Source: an uncultured Flaviramulus sp.
Lineage (GTDB): Bacteria; Bacteroidota; Bacteroidia; Flavobacteriales; Flavobacteriaceae
Length of the DNA: 64,000 nt
NCBI GenBank assembly: GCA_947501105.1
Contig: CANMUP010000004.1
Location: 248,001 to 312,000 of the forward strand
Direction of reading: 5' to 3'
Shown: one piece after another, positions 17,580-27,091 of the stretch
Layout of the letters: every line of letters begins with the position of its first letter
Numbering within the stretch: the first letter of the stretch is position 1
Made by a program: the position numbers and the translations under genes
Notes under the pieces: generated by a model
The model's input: the letters and a program-made list of their open reading frames with translations, nothing else
Databases searched by the model: none
What the model was told of the DNA's origin: nothing

Positions 17580-19529
17580 ATGGCAACAACCAAAAAATGG
17601 TACAGTGTACTAAAAGATAAAAAAACATTGCCAGAAGGCCGTGTTCAAACCGTTACTGCTGGTCATCAAGGTATTTGTTTAACACATTACAATGGCAAAT
17701 TTTCTGCACTCGATAATAAATGTCCGCATCAAGGAGGTCCTTTAGGTGAAGGCTCTATTGAAAACGGAATGTTACGTTGTCCTTGGCATGGTTGGGATTT
17801 TGACCCATGTACAGGAACACCTCCTGGTGGATTTGATGATGGCGTAAAGACCTTTGAAGTGAAAGAAGACGGCAATGAGATTTTAATAGCCATTGAAGAA
17901 GAGGAAACACATCAAGATACGATTTCTGATGTCATGATAGAAACTATGGTTAATTGGGGAGTAAATACTGGTTTTGGAATGGTTGGTCATTCAAACTTAG
18001 GAGTTGCTAATGCCATGATGCGTCAAGAAGAACAAGGGAAGTTTCAGTTTTTTGGTATTCGTCATGAAGGAGCTGCAGCTTTTGCAGCTTCAGCTTATGG
18101 AAAATTAACCGGGAAACCAGCTGTTTGTTTTGGTATTGCTGGTCCAGGCTCTACCAATATGTATACAGGAATGTGGGATGCTAAAGTAGACCGCTCACCT
18201 ATGTTAGCCCTTTCAGGTCAAGTAAACACACAAGTTATGGGAACTGGTGCCTTTCAAGAAGTAGATTTAGTTGGCGCCTTTCAAACAGTAGCGAACTTCA
18301 ATCATAGTGTACAGCAAAACTCAAAACATAGCGAGTTAATGAGTTTGGCTATAAAAAGCGCCTTATTAAATAGAGACGTATCACATATAACATTTCCAGA
18401 TGAAGTGGCTTTTATGCCAAAACCTGCAGGAGAAGAAGCGCAAACTCCAGAAGGAAGAATTACACCTATGAACATATTACCTCCGCCACAAATGGTTGCA
18501 AAGGCTGTTTCAATGATTTCTGAATCCAAAATGCCTGCTATTATTGTTGGTCACGGAGCGCGTTTTCATATGAAAGCTATCACGGCGTTTGCAGAAAAAT
18601 TAAACTGTCCTGTAATTACAACGTTTAAGGCAAAAGGCCAAATTTCAGATCATCATGATTTAGGTTGTGGAGTATTAGGAAGAAGTGGTACTCCAATCGC
18701 TTCCTGGTTTATGAACGAAAGTGATTTGCTAATTGTATTTGGAGCTTCATTCTCTAATCATACAGGTATTACACCTAAAAAGCCAATCATTCAAGTAGAT
18801 TATGATCCGAATGCATTAAGTAAGTTTCATAAAGTTGATGCAGCACTTTGGGGAGAGATATCTGAAACCTTATCCATTATAGAAGCACAAATAGAAGGCA
18901 ATCTTAATACCGTAGACAGACGTCCAGAAATTGCAAAACGATGGGCGATTTGGCAAGAAGAAAAAGCAAGTCGATTAAAAGATGAAAGTGACATTGGTTT
19001 AAGCTCCATTGCCGTTTTTGAAGCCATGAATAAAGTGGTCCCTGATAACGCAGTAATTGCTGTAGATGTTGGAAACAACACCTACTCTTTCGGACGTTAT
19101 TTTGAACCTAAAAATCAATCTGTTTTAATGTCAGGTTATTTGGGCTCTATAGGGTTTTCATTGCCAGCAGCCATGGGTGCATGGGCTGCACAAGGAAAAG
19201 ACAGACCAATTTGGTCCGTTTCTGGTGATGGTGGTTTTGGACAGTATTTAGGTGAAATGATGACCTTGGTAAAATACAATATGAACATTAAGCACGTATT
19301 ACTTAACAATTCAGAATTAGGAAAAATATCAAAAGAACAAAAGGCTGCTGAATTAGACGTTTGGAAAACATCTTTACACAATGTAAGTTTTGCAAAGTAT
19401 GCCGAAAACTGTGGTGCATTAGGTATTAGAGTAACCAAAAAAGAAGACTTAATACCAGCACTAGAAAAACTAAAAGCACACAATGGTCCAGCCTTATTAG
19501 AAATAATAACAGATGCAACATTAATATAG
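17580..19529 (+). CDS. Rieske domain fused to ThDP-dependent pyruvate-oxidase-like enzyme
   Basis: A 649-residue fusion. Residues 1-108 are a Rieske domain (C48-x-H50, C67-xx-H70, with CPHQGGPLGEG and CPWHGW). Residues from about 112 are a three-domain thiamine-diphosphate enzyme: catalytic E163 in RHEGAAAFAA, central NAD/FAD-like domain, and the ThDP/Mg site GDGGFGQY with NN 26-28 residues on. Blocks such as LLNRDVSHITFPDEVAF look most like PoxB-type pyruvate:quinone oxidoreductase and less like acetolactate synthase, but the PoxB C-terminal membrane-binding tail is absent. Pyruvate or another 2-oxo acid may be decarboxylated with electrons passed to the attached Rieske cluster; this is inference. 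Confidence 0.85.
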   Translation: MATTKKWYSVLKDKKTLPEGRVQTVTAGHQGICLTHYNGKFSALDNKCPHQGGPLGEGSIENGMLRCPWHGWDFDPCTGTPPGGFDDGVKTFEVKEDGNEILIAIEEEETHQDTISDVMIETMVNWGVNTGFGMVGHSNLGVANAMMRQEEQGKFQFFGIRHEGAAAFAASAYGKLTGKPAVCFGIAGPGSTNMYTGMWDAKVDRSPMLALSGQVNTQVMGTGAFQEVDLVGAFQTVANFNHSVQQNSKHSELMSLAIKSALLNRDVSHITFPDEVAFMPKPAGEEAQTPEGRITPMNILPPPQMVAKAVSMISESKMPAIIVGHGARFHMKAITAFAEKLNCPVITTFKAKGQISDHHDLGCGVLGRSGTPIASWFMNESDLLIVFGASFSNHTGITPKKPIIQVDYDPNALSKFHKVDAALWGEISETLSIIEAQIEGNLNTVDRRPEIAKRWAIWQEEKASRLKDESDIGLSSIAVFEAMNKVVPDNAVIAVDVGNNTYSFGRYFEPKNQSVLMSGYLGSIGFSLPAAMGAWAAQGKDRPIWSVSGDGGFGQYLGEMMTLVKYNMNIKHVLLNNSELGKISKEQKAAELDVWKTSLHNVSFAKYAENCGALGIRVTKKEDLIPALEKLKAHNGPALLEIITDATLI

Positions 19530-19560
19530 ATTAAAGAACAATAAACAATTTATATCTGGA

Positions 19561-20214
19561 ATGAATTCGATGAGCGTTTTATTAGAAAAATACAAATACT
19601 TAATTGCTCTTTTAAGTGTATTCAATTTTCTATTAACCCCTATTCATATTGCAGTAAGTGGATTTAATCCAGCTTATGTTATCGTTATAAATTATACGTT
19701 GGTTATTTTAAGTAGTTCATTAATTGCTTCCATGAAAAGAGCCAAACTCATAACATACATACTTGGTTTTTTAACACTTTTTGCCATTTGGCTAGAATTT
19801 TCTAACCATAATTCTGAATCAATCTTAATTTGCAGACTGGTATTTTCCTTTTTGTTATTTTCCTGCTTTTGTATTATACTTATTAGGCAACTATTAAAGA
19901 TAACGGAAATCAACCTCCAGTTTATTTTAGGGCCAATTTTAGGCTTCCTCTATTTAGGTGTTATAGGAGGTGTACTTTTTGAATTTATTCATTTTTTAGA
20001 TTCAAATTCATTTCAATTAATCAAGGGTTTTTCTGGCTATAGCTTTTATTATTTCAGTTTTATAAGTATTACATCTGTTGGCTATGGTGATATTACTCCA
20101 ATAACAGCTCCAGCGCAATCATTAACACTAGTTATGAATATTATAGGACAATTCTATTTAGTTATTGTTATTGGTGTATTTGTAGGTAAGTATATTAACG
20201 TAAAATCATCATAA
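19561..20214 (+). CDS. Six-helix potassium channel
   Basis: A 217-residue integral membrane protein with about six hydrophobic segments and the K+ selectivity filter TSVGYGD at 171-177, followed by the inner helix. The positions equivalent to S4 lack the regular arginines of voltage-gated channels, so voltage gating is unlikely. No cytosolic RCK domain is attached. Its stop is immediately followed by the ATG of the Na+/H+ antiporter, indicating one transcript. Confidence 0.85.
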   Translation: MNSMSVLLEKYKYLIALLSVFNFLLTPIHIAVSGFNPAYVIVINYTLVILSSSLIASMKRAKLITYILGFLTLFAIWLEFSNHNSESILICRLVFSFLLFSCFCIILIRQLLKITEINLQFILGPILGFLYLGVIGGVLFEFIHFLDSNSFQLIKGFSGYSFYYFSFISITSVGYGDITPITAPAQSLTLVMNIIGQFYLVIVIGVFVGKYINVKSS

Positions 20215-21456
20215 ATGTTCGAATCTTTTAGTATCGTATTTACTATTTCCGCGCTTTTTAATTTTATAAATTATAAATGGTTGAAATTACCAAGTACGAT
20301 AGGTCTGCTAATTTTGAGCTTAATTTTAATCATTCCAATAACATTAAGTGAAACTGTTTTTCCAGAATTTTATAAATTCTTTTGCGATATTATTGTTAAT
20401 GCCAATTTTAAATCACTTTTGCTTGATGGTATTTTGAGTTTTATGCTTTTTGCTGGGGCTTTACACGTTAATATTGGAGCGCTTGCAAAACAAAAAAAAT
20501 CAATTTTATTGTTTGCGACCATAAGCGTACTTATCTCTACTTTTATCGTTGGAGGATTGATTTTCTATACTGCAAAATTAATTGGCTTAGAATTGCCATT
20601 TATACATGCATTATTATTTGGATCGTTAATTTCTCCAACAGATCCAATTGCCGTTATGGCTATTCTTAAAAAAGCAAATATTGCTAAAAGCCTAGGCATT
20701 AAAATTGAAGGGGAGTCTTTGTTTAATGATGGTATTGGTGTTGTTGTGTTTTCAGGAATCTTACTATTAGCAACTGCAACTGGTGATTATAATCAAGCTG
20801 AAATCAGCAAAGAAATTGGAACCCTTTTCTTAGAAGAAGCTATTGGTGGTATTGTGTATGGATTAGTTATTGGTTTTATTGGTTTGCAATTCATTAAATC
20901 ATTAAAAGACAACCCACATTTGTCTGTTATGATAAGCTTAGCAATCGTTATGGGTGGCTATGCAGGCGCTTCTATGTTGCATGTTTCAGGTCCATTAGCG
21001 ATGGTCATAGCTGGTTTGTTTGTAGGTAATAAAATTAATATTAGTAATAACAAAAGTGATGTTCAAAAAGCTCTCAACGAATTTTGGGAAATTTTAGACG
21101 ATGTTTTTAATGGTATTTTATTTGTTCTTATTGGCCTTGCTATGCATTTATTAGAATTCAATAAAACATATCTTATTTTAGGTGTTATGGCCATTGTAAT
21201 TGTACTTTCTGCAAGATTGGTTTCAGTGTTTTTACCTTATTCATTATTGAAACACGAAGAAAAAAAGCCCATAAAAACGATTGCTATTTTAACTTGGGGA
21301 GGATTACGAGGTGGTATTTCAATAGCATTGGCTTTAAGTTTGTCTGATGAGCTATCAGGAGAGTTGATTTTATATATTACTTATGTTGTTGTGCTATTTT
21401 CGATTATTGTACAAGGCTTAAGTATTGGCAAGGTTGTAAAAAAGTTATATTCGTAA
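20215..21456 (+). CDS. CPA1-type sodium/proton antiporter
   Basis: A 413-residue protein with about 12 membrane helices. It carries the CPA1 ion-binding motifs: [12 protein letters not shown] around 142 and [10 protein letters not shown] around 168, plus the late [17 protein letters not shown] signature. It exchanges Na+ (or K+) for H+. It abuts the K+ channel with no gap, suggesting joint control of cytoplasmic K+/Na+/pH together with the redox enzymes. There is no long C-terminal regulatory domain. Confidence 0.92.
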   Translation: MFESFSIVFTISALFNFINYKWLKLPSTIGLLILSLILIIPITLSETVFPEFYKFFCDIIVNANFKSLLLDGILSFMLFAGALHVNIGALAKQKKSILLFATISVLISTFIVGGLIFYTAKLIGLELPFIHALLFGSLISPTDPIAVMAILKKANIAKSLGIKIEGESLFNDGIGVVVFSGILLLATATGDYNQAEISKEIGTLFLEEAIGGIVYGLVIGFIGLQFIKSLKDNPHLSVMISLAIVMGGYAGASMLHVSGPLAMVIAGLFVGNKINISNNKSDVQKALNEFWEILDDVFNGILFVLIGLAMHLLEFNKTYLILGVMAIVIVLSARLVSVFLPYSLLKHEEKKPIKTIAILTWGGLRGGISIALALSLSDELSGELILYITYVVVLFSIIVQGLSIGKVVKKLYS

Positions 21457-21525
21457 AACAGAGTTAGTTTATAAGTAATAACTTTTATTGGTTGTTACCT
21501 TTTTATTTAGAAAATTCATTTAGTT

Positions 21526-21738
21526 ATGACATATATTATCAACATATTTTTAGGGGTTTTAGGAATCTATTTTTCTATAGGTTTACTATTCGGATTGTAC
21601 TTCGTCATTATTGGAGCTACAAAAATAGACCCTTTAATGCAGGGCACTAAAAAGAAAGTTCGCTTCTTATTACTTCCTGGAGTGATCGCTACTTGGCCCT
21701 TTTTAATCGTTAAATTATTCAAATCTAAATCTATTTAA
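21526..21738 (+). CDS. Small membrane protein of unknown function
   Basis: A 70-residue protein with two hydrophobic segments (about 3-30 and 47-62) separated by a basic loop (QGTKKKVR). I recognise no family. It is separated by one base from the next gene, and both precede the haem-b/Rieske protein, so it may be a small subunit of that complex. Confidence 0.6.
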   Translation: MTYIINIFLGVLGIYFSIGLLFGLYFVIIGATKIDPLMQGTKKKVRFLLLPGVIATWPFLIVKLFKSKSI

Positions 21739-21739
21739 T

Positions 21740-22141
21740 ATGACTTCTGGACAACGAAAAGCACATAAATATATTTGGCTATTACTCATTATCATTGTTC
21801 CTATATTAATCATCTTTTCTATTAAAGATTTAGATGCTTTTGCATCAAAAAACAACATATCTAATGAATTTAAAGTTTCAAAGGATGCTGTTTTAAAAGC
21901 TGCAGAAAACGAATTGATTAAAGTCTCATTAAGTTCAAATTCTATCGAAATCATTTTAAAATCAACATTAAAGAATGCTTCTTCAATAGTTTATGAATCA
22001 GATTCCGAAGGAAATAAAAAAGAAATCATAGGGCAATTAACAACCTCTGGAATTTACAATTTCAAAATTGAAAATCAACCAAAAGGTATTGTTTTATATG
22101 ATGAGTTAAAAGAAAACGTAATAACTAAATTGACATTTTAA
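21740..22141 (+). CDS. Membrane-anchored protein of unknown function
   Basis: A 133-residue protein with one N-terminal membrane helix (about 12-29) and a roughly 100-residue soluble domain, probably periplasmic by the positive-inside rule. No cysteine or histidine clusters are visible. It overlaps the downstream ferric-reductase-like gene by one base (TAATG), so the two are translationally coupled and likely form a complex. Confidence 0.65.
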   Translation: MTSGQRKAHKYIWLLLIIIVPILIIFSIKDLDAFASKNNISNEFKVSKDAVLKAAENELIKVSLSSNSIEIILKSTLKNASSIVYESDSEGNKKEIIGQLTTSGIYNFKIENQPKGIVLYDELKENVITKLTF

Positions 22142-23169
22142 TGGGCTTAGATTATCAATTAGTGCTTTGGAACAAACACAAGAAAACTTACGATAAAATT
22201 ATTGTATTAAGTATGTTGCTGTACATTGTTTTATTCGCAGTTATCACTATCGCTTTTAATTCTGAAACGAGTATTGAAACTCTTGTAATTAGAGCATTTG
22301 GTTCATTAGCTATTATTATGCTTCATATTATTTTAGCCATTGGCCCGTTAAGCAGATTAAATTCCAACTTTTTACCAATACTTTATAATCGAAGACATTT
22401 AGGAGTAAGTATGTTTATAGCAGCTTTGATTCATGGTGGTTTTTCTATGTTTCAATTTCATGCTTTAGGTGATGTAAACCCAGTCTATTCAGTGTTTACA
22501 TCAAATATGGATTATGGTTCGTTAACTAACTTCCCTTTTCAAGTTTTAGGGTTTTTAGCATTACTCATTTTATTTATAATGGCTTCTACGAGTCATGATT
22601 TTTTCTTAGCAAACTTATCTGCTAAAGTTTGGAAACGTTTACACATGATGGTTTATTTTGCTTACGCTTTAATTATTGCACATGTATTTCTAGGCGCTTT
22701 TCAGCAAGAAACCTCTCCATTCACAATAGGTATTATGATTATAGGTTTTTTAGTAGTTGCAAGCCTACATTTGATTACCGCATTTAAAGAACGTAAAACT
22801 GATAGAGTCAAAACTGAAGAAAAAGAAGGTTGGCTAACTGTGTGTAACATTTCAGAAATTCAAGAGGACAGAGCAAAAATATTCACCGTAGACAATGAGC
22901 GTGTTGCTATTTTTAAATACGACGGAAAATTATCTGCCATTCACAACGTCTGTAAACATCAAGGCGGACCTCTAGGAGAAGGAAAAATTATTGACGGTTG
23001 TGTTACTTGTCCTTGGCATGGCTATCAATATTTACCAAGCAATGGACAATCTCCTCCTCCATTTACAGAAAAAGTGACAACCTACGAATTGAAACTAGAC
23101 GAAGAAACCGTTTATATTAATCCGAAAGCTTTTGAAGAAGGCACAGAAGTTAAACCTTGTAAAATTTAG
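22141..23169 (+). CDS. Haem-b ferric-reductase-like membrane protein with C-terminal Rieske domain
   Basis: A 342-residue protein. Residues 20-215 hold about six membrane helices of the ferric-reductase-like transmembrane domain, with histidines suitable as haem ligands (H62, H86, H98, H168, H181). Residues about 228-325 form a Rieske domain (C271-x-H273, C290-xx-H293; CKHQGGPLGEG, CPWHGY). In classical FRE/NOX proteins the C-terminus is an FAD/NAD module; here it is replaced by a Rieske cluster. The Rieske motif is nearly the same as that of the ThDP fusion. Predicted role: passing electrons between a cytosolic Rieske cluster and haems across the membrane. Confidence 0.85.
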   Translation: MGLDYQLVLWNKHKKTYDKIIVLSMLLYIVLFAVITIAFNSETSIETLVIRAFGSLAIIMLHIILAIGPLSRLNSNFLPILYNRRHLGVSMFIAALIHGGFSMFQFHALGDVNPVYSVFTSNMDYGSLTNFPFQVLGFLALLILFIMASTSHDFFLANLSAKVWKRLHMMVYFAYALIIAHVFLGAFQQETSPFTIGIMIIGFLVVASLHLITAFKERKTDRVKTEEKEGWLTVCNISEIQEDRAKIFTVDNERVAIFKYDGKLSAIHNVCKHQGGPLGEGKIIDGCVTCPWHGYQYLPSNGQSPPPFTEKVTTYELKLDEETVYINPKAFEEGTEVKPCKI

Positions 23170-23172
23170 TCT

Positions 23173-23964
23173 ATGAAAAAGAATGATGAATTTTATGTGC
23201 CATATATTGACGGAAGTCTAGGTAGCAAAACAAAAAAAACACTTAAACGCTTTACTTTTATTGCAATTGTAGTAATTGTAATTGGCGCTTTAATATTCAG
23301 CTTTGCTCAAAAACCTTTTAAAAATAGCACATTCGAATTAACAAGTGCTACGAAAATTACAGGAACCTATCATGAAAATCCATATCCTATGCTTCGCGTA
23401 GAAGTTGCAGATAATACCTTTAAAAATATTTTACTTTTAGGCTTTGGAAAATCGAGTGCTAATCCCTTTTTAGAAAAACTTCACAGTGAAGTTAAAAATC
23501 TAAATGGTAAGACCTTAAACATTGAAGGCAATTTAATTTACTATAACGGGAAAACACTAATTCAAATTACGGATGACGAAAAGGTGACACTGAAAAACAA
23601 GAAAACTAGTTTGGCACTACAAAAAGAGCTCATTAGTAAAATGACATTGCAAGGCGAAATCATAGACCCAAAATGCTATTTTGGTGTTATGAAACCTGGT
23701 AAAGGGAAAATACATCGCAGTTGTGCAGTGCGTTGTATCTCTGGCGGTATTCCTCCTGTTTTAGCTACTACAGATAACAATAACATCTCTCAATATTATT
23801 TACTAACTGATCTAAAAGGTAATCCCATTAATAAAGATGTGCTTTCTTATATTGGAAAACCTTCAGAAATAACTGGCATTGTTGAAAAAATGGAAGATTG
23901 GTATATTATGAAAATTGATGCCGATGATATAAAAATTATCAGTGAAAACTCTTCAATTTATTAG
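23173..23964 (+). CDS. Membrane-anchored protein with conserved three-cysteine region
   Basis: A 263-residue protein with one membrane helix (about 27-45) and a C-terminal domain, probably periplasmic. A striking block at 163-196 has C168, C184 and C188 (DPKCYFGVMKPGKGK, then CAVRCISGGIPPV), a pattern suited to metal or cofactor binding or to disulfide chemistry. I believe this block is conserved in proteins of several phyla but know no assigned function. It lies three bases after the haem/Rieske gene and ends the operon; a terminator follows. It may accept electrons from the haem protein. Confidence 0.7.
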   Translation: MKKNDEFYVPYIDGSLGSKTKKTLKRFTFIAIVVIVIGALIFSFAQKPFKNSTFELTSATKITGTYHENPYPMLRVEVADNTFKNILLLGFGKSSANPFLEKLHSEVKNLNGKTLNIEGNLIYYNGKTLIQITDDEKVTLKNKKTSLALQKELISKMTLQGEIIDPKCYFGVMKPGKGKIHRSCAVRCISGGIPPVLATTDNNNISQYYLLTDLKGNPINKDVLSYIGKPSEITGIVEKMEDWYIMKIDADDIKIISENSSIY

Positions 23965-23968
23965 AATT

Positions 23969-23998
23969 AAAAAGCCACATCAAATGATGTGGCTTTTT
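23969..23998. terminator. Bidirectional intrinsic terminator
   Basis: AAAAAGCCACATCA, loop AA, TGATGTGGCTTTTT, between the convergent redox operon and hppA. A/T runs on both sides let it serve both strands. Confidence 0.9.
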
Positions 23999-24020
23999 GT
24001 TTTTAGTAGCTAGTTTTTAT

Positions 24021-26381
24021 TTAGCTATTCTCTTCTTTCTTCAAATTTGAAACGGCTTGCTTTACTTCAGTTTCAGTGCCTTCAAAGGTTTCATAATTAG
24101 TAGATTTTTCTCCGTTTTCGTTTACAACAGTAGTTACTACCGCTTTAAAAACGCCTTCTTCAACTTCATTCATTTCTACTTTAATTTCTTTAGAAATATT
24201 TTGAGCCACTAACTCTGTAGCTTCTTTTTCTTCAACATAAGCAGCAACACCTTCAGAAGTTAATGCAATACTAGGCGCGATAACTAATGCTACAACAGAC
24301 ATTAATTTTAATAAGATATTTAATGAAGGTCCAGATGTATCTTTAAAAGGATCTCCTACAGTATCACCAACAACAGCTGCTTTATGAGCATCTGTTCCTT
24401 TTTTCCCTTGTTCTTCAATAGTTTTCTTAGCATTATCCCAAGCACCACCAGCATTAGACTGGAAGATTGCCATAAGCACACCACAAGTAGTAACACCAGC
24501 AAGTAATCCTCCTAACATTTCTGCGCCACCTAAAAAGCCAACTGCTACAGGAACAGCAATTGCTAATAAACCTGGTAATACCATTTCTCTAATAGATGCT
24601 TTTGTAGAAATATCTATACATTTACTATAATCAGCAACACCGTCAGCTTCATCAAATATTTTTCTATCAGCTTCTGATGCTTTTGTCATATCAGAATCAT
24701 ACTTTCGCATAATTTCTAAAGCCGCTTTTAATTTTGGAATATCTCTAAATTGACGACGAACCTCTTCAATCATAGCCATAGCAGCTCTACCAACAGCATT
24801 CATTGATAAGGCTGAAAACACAAATGGCAACATACCTCCAACTAATAATCCAGCCATAATTTTAGGCTGAGATACATCAATTGCAGTTACGCCTGCCGTT
24901 TTCATAAAAGCAGCAAATAAAGCCAACGCAGTTAAAGCTGCCGAAGCAATTGCAAAACCTTTACCAACAGCTGCAGTTGTATTACCAACAGCATCTAATT
25001 TATCAGTACGTTCGCGAACCTCGCTTGGTAATTCAGCCATTTCAGCAATACCTCCTGCGTTATCACAGATTGGGCCGTAAGCATCAACTGCTAACTGAAT
25101 CCCTGTGTTTGCTAACATTCCTACAGCCGCAATAGCAATACCGTATAAACCTGCAAAATGATGCGATACCATAATAGCAGCAGCAATTAAAAGAATAGGG
25201 ACCATTGTTGACATCATGCCAACACCTAAACCAGCAATAATATTTGTAGCTGCCCCAGTTTCAGATTGTGCAACAATAGACATTACAGGTTTTTTACCTG
25301 TAGCTGTATAATATTCAGTTATTTTACCAACACCTAAGCCGGCAACTAAACCAGCAATTGTTGCCCAAAATACACCCATAGCTCCGAAAGGTAAACCTTC
25401 TACAGATTCAGGGATTAATGCATTAATAATAAAATAAGACGCTACAACCATTAATCCTGCCGAACCAAATTCGCCAATATTTAATGCTGTTTGTGGGTTT
25501 CCACCATCTTTTACTTTTACAAAAAAGGTTCCTAATATAGACATTATTATACCTACAGCACCAAGAACTAAAGGCAAGTATACCGCTCCTAAACCATCAA
25601 AATCAGGCGTTAAAATAAAAGCACCTAATACCATGGTTCCTATAATAGAACCTACATACGATTCGAATAAATCAGCTCCCATACCAGCAACATCTCCAAC
25701 GTTATCTCCAACATTATCTGCAATAGTAGCAGGGTTTAACGGATGATCTTCTGGAATACCAGCTTCAACTTTACCAACTAAATCTGCACCAACATCGGCA
25801 GCCTTTGTATAAATACCTCCACCAACACGTGCAAATAAAGCAATAGATGAAGCTCCTAATGAAAATCCTGAAAGCACATTTAATACCATTCCTAAATTTT
25901 CAGATCCAGGCCATAAGCCTTGATATACTATAAATAAACCACTTAATCCTAAAATACCTAAACCTACAACACCTAAACCCATTACAGCACCTCCAGCAAA
26001 AGCAACTTCTAAAGCTCTTCCTAATGATGTTCTTGCAGCTTCGGTAGTTCTAACATTTGCTTTGGTTGCAACTTTCATACCGATGAATCCTGCTAAGGCA
26101 GAACAAATGGCTCCTACAATAAATGATATAGCTACCATCCCATTAGAGCCCGCTTCCGAAGTACCCTTAAAATATAATAAGACAGCTACCGCTACCACAA
26201 AAATTGCTAAAACCTTGTATTCGGCTTTTAAAAATGCCATAGCTCCGTCTGCAATATTCTTAGCTATACGTGACATTTTTTCATTACCAATTTCTTGTTT
26301 TGAAACCCATCCGCTTTTCAGAAAAACAAAAATTAAAGCTACAACACCAAAAAGTGGTAAAAATTTTACTATTAATTCCAT
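24021..26381 (-). CDS. hppA: K+-dependent membrane-bound cation-translocating pyrophosphatase
   Basis: A 786-residue, roughly 16-helix pump that uses pyrophosphate hydrolysis to move H+ and/or Na+. The catalytic region has [19 protein letters not shown] and [31 protein letters not shown] at 466-475 has Ala at 470, where K+-independent enzymes have Lys (GNTTKA), so this is the K+-dependent class. Whether it pumps Na+, H+ or both cannot be decided by eye. The C-terminus carries an acidic extension of about 80 residues after the last helix. It neighbours a soluble pyrophosphatase and is convergent to a cluster with K+ and Na+ transporters. Confidence 0.95.
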   Translation of the reverse strand: MELIVKFLPLFGVVALIFVFLKSGWVSKQEIGNEKMSRIAKNIADGAMAFLKAEYKVLAIFVVAVAVLLYFKGTSEAGSNGMVAISFIVGAICSALAGFIGMKVATKANVRTTEAARTSLGRALEVAFAGGAVMGLGVVGLGILGLSGLFIVYQGLWPGSENLGMVLNVLSGFSLGASSIALFARVGGGIYTKAADVGADLVGKVEAGIPEDHPLNPATIADNVGDNVGDVAGMGADLFESYVGSIIGTMVLGAFILTPDFDGLGAVYLPLVLGAVGIIMSILGTFFVKVKDGGNPQTALNIGEFGSAGLMVVASYFIINALIPESVEGLPFGAMGVFWATIAGLVAGLGVGKITEYYTATGKKPVMSIVAQSETGAATNIIAGLGVGMMSTMVPILLIAAAIMVSHHFAGLYGIAIAAVGMLANTGIQLAVDAYGPICDNAGGIAEMAELPSEVRERTDKLDAVGNTTAAVGKGFAIASAALTALALFAAFMKTAGVTAIDVSQPKIMAGLLVGGMLPFVFSALSMNAVGRAAMAMIEEVRRQFRDIPKLKAALEIMRKYDSDMTKASEADRKIFDEADGVADYSKCIDISTKASIREMVLPGLLAIAVPVAVGFLGGAEMLGGLLAGVTTCGVLMAIFQSNAGGAWDNAKKTIEEQGKKGTDAHKAAVVGDTVGDPFKDTSGPSLNILLKLMSVVALVIAPSIALTSEGVAAYVEEKEATELVAQNISKEIKVEMNEVEEGVFKAVVTTVVNENGEKSTNYETFEGTETEVKQAVSNLKKEENS

Positions 26382-26453
26382 ATTAGTTAGTTAATTTTAG
26401 TTAATGATTTTTTTTAACGGAGCCTAAAATAGGAAAATATAAGTGATAAAAAA

Positions 26454-26477
26454 AACCACCTTAAACTTAAGATGGCT
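26454..26477 (-). terminator. Intrinsic terminator of ppa
   Basis: On the minus strand AGCCATCTTAA, loop GT, TTAAGGTGGTT followed by a run of T. It separates ppa from hppA, so the two pyrophosphatase genes are probably separate transcripts. Confidence 0.75.
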
Positions 26478-26509
26478 CATTTTTAAATTAATATGTTTTT
26501 TAACTCTAT

Positions 26510-27037
26510 TTAGATAGTAAAAGTTCTTTTCTTCTTATGCTCGCTATTATCATAACGCTGTACACATTTATGGTAAATTTCTATAGCTTCTTTTGCATTT
26601 CCCCAACCACCAACATCAACTTTCTTTTTTTCTAAATCTTTATATACTTGGAAGAAATGCTCAATTTCTTTTATTCTATGAGGATTTAAATCAACAATAT
26701 CAGTTTTTTGGTTCCAAACTGGGTCAGAAACAGGAACACAAATAATTTTTTCATCCGGACCTTTCTCATCCGTCATATGGAAAACACCAATAGGTTTTAC
26801 TTCCATAACTACCATTGGATAAGTAGGTTCTGTACCCATTACCAATACATCTAATGGATCTTGATCTAATGCTAATGTTTCTGGAACAAAACCATAATCT
26901 CCTGGATACATCATTGATGAAAACAACATTCTATCAAAACGAATTTTATTCAATGTAAAATCGTATTCGTATTTATTTCTACTTCCTTTTGGTATCTCAA
27001 TTAACACGTCAAATGTTAAATCTTTTTTCTTAGTCAT
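26510..27037 (-). CDS. ppa: Soluble inorganic pyrophosphatase (family I)
   Basis: A 175-residue cytoplasmic enzyme that hydrolyses pyrophosphate to phosphate. Family I motifs are IEIPKGSRNKYEYD, MMYPGDYGFVPET and the metal-binding signature DQDPLDVLVMG. The start at 27037 (MTKKKDLTFD) is chosen because an in-frame ATG at 27094 lies upstream of a good promoter (27061-27091) and would add unrelated residues. The C-terminus is rich in Lys/Arg. Together with hppA it means that cytosolic PPi can either be burned or used for ion pumping. Confidence 0.95.
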   Translation of the reverse strand: MTKKKDLTFDVLIEIPKGSRNKYEYDFTLNKIRFDRMLFSSMMYPGDYGFVPETLALDQDPLDVLVMGTEPTYPMVVMEVKPIGVFHMTDEKGPDEKIICVPVSDPVWNQKTDIVDLNPHRIKEIEHFFQVYKDLEKKKVDVGGWGNAKEAIEIYHKCVQRYDNSEHKKKRTFTI

Positions 27038-27060
27038 ATCTTCAATTCTATTTTGGGGTG

Positions 27061-27091
27061 CAAATGTACAGAACACTTTAAGAGTAAGCAA
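27061..27091 (-). promoter_or_regulatory. Bacteroidota-type promoter of ppa
   Basis: On the minus strand TACATTTG (27068-27061) matches TAnnTTTG, and TTG (27091-27089) lies 20 bases upstream. The expected leader is about 20 bases, which supports the ppa start at 27037. Confidence 0.65.

Noticed and set aside
17580-19529. Acetolactate synthase (ilvB)
   Set aside because: No small subunit or ilv genes nearby, and several blocks look more like pyruvate oxidase.
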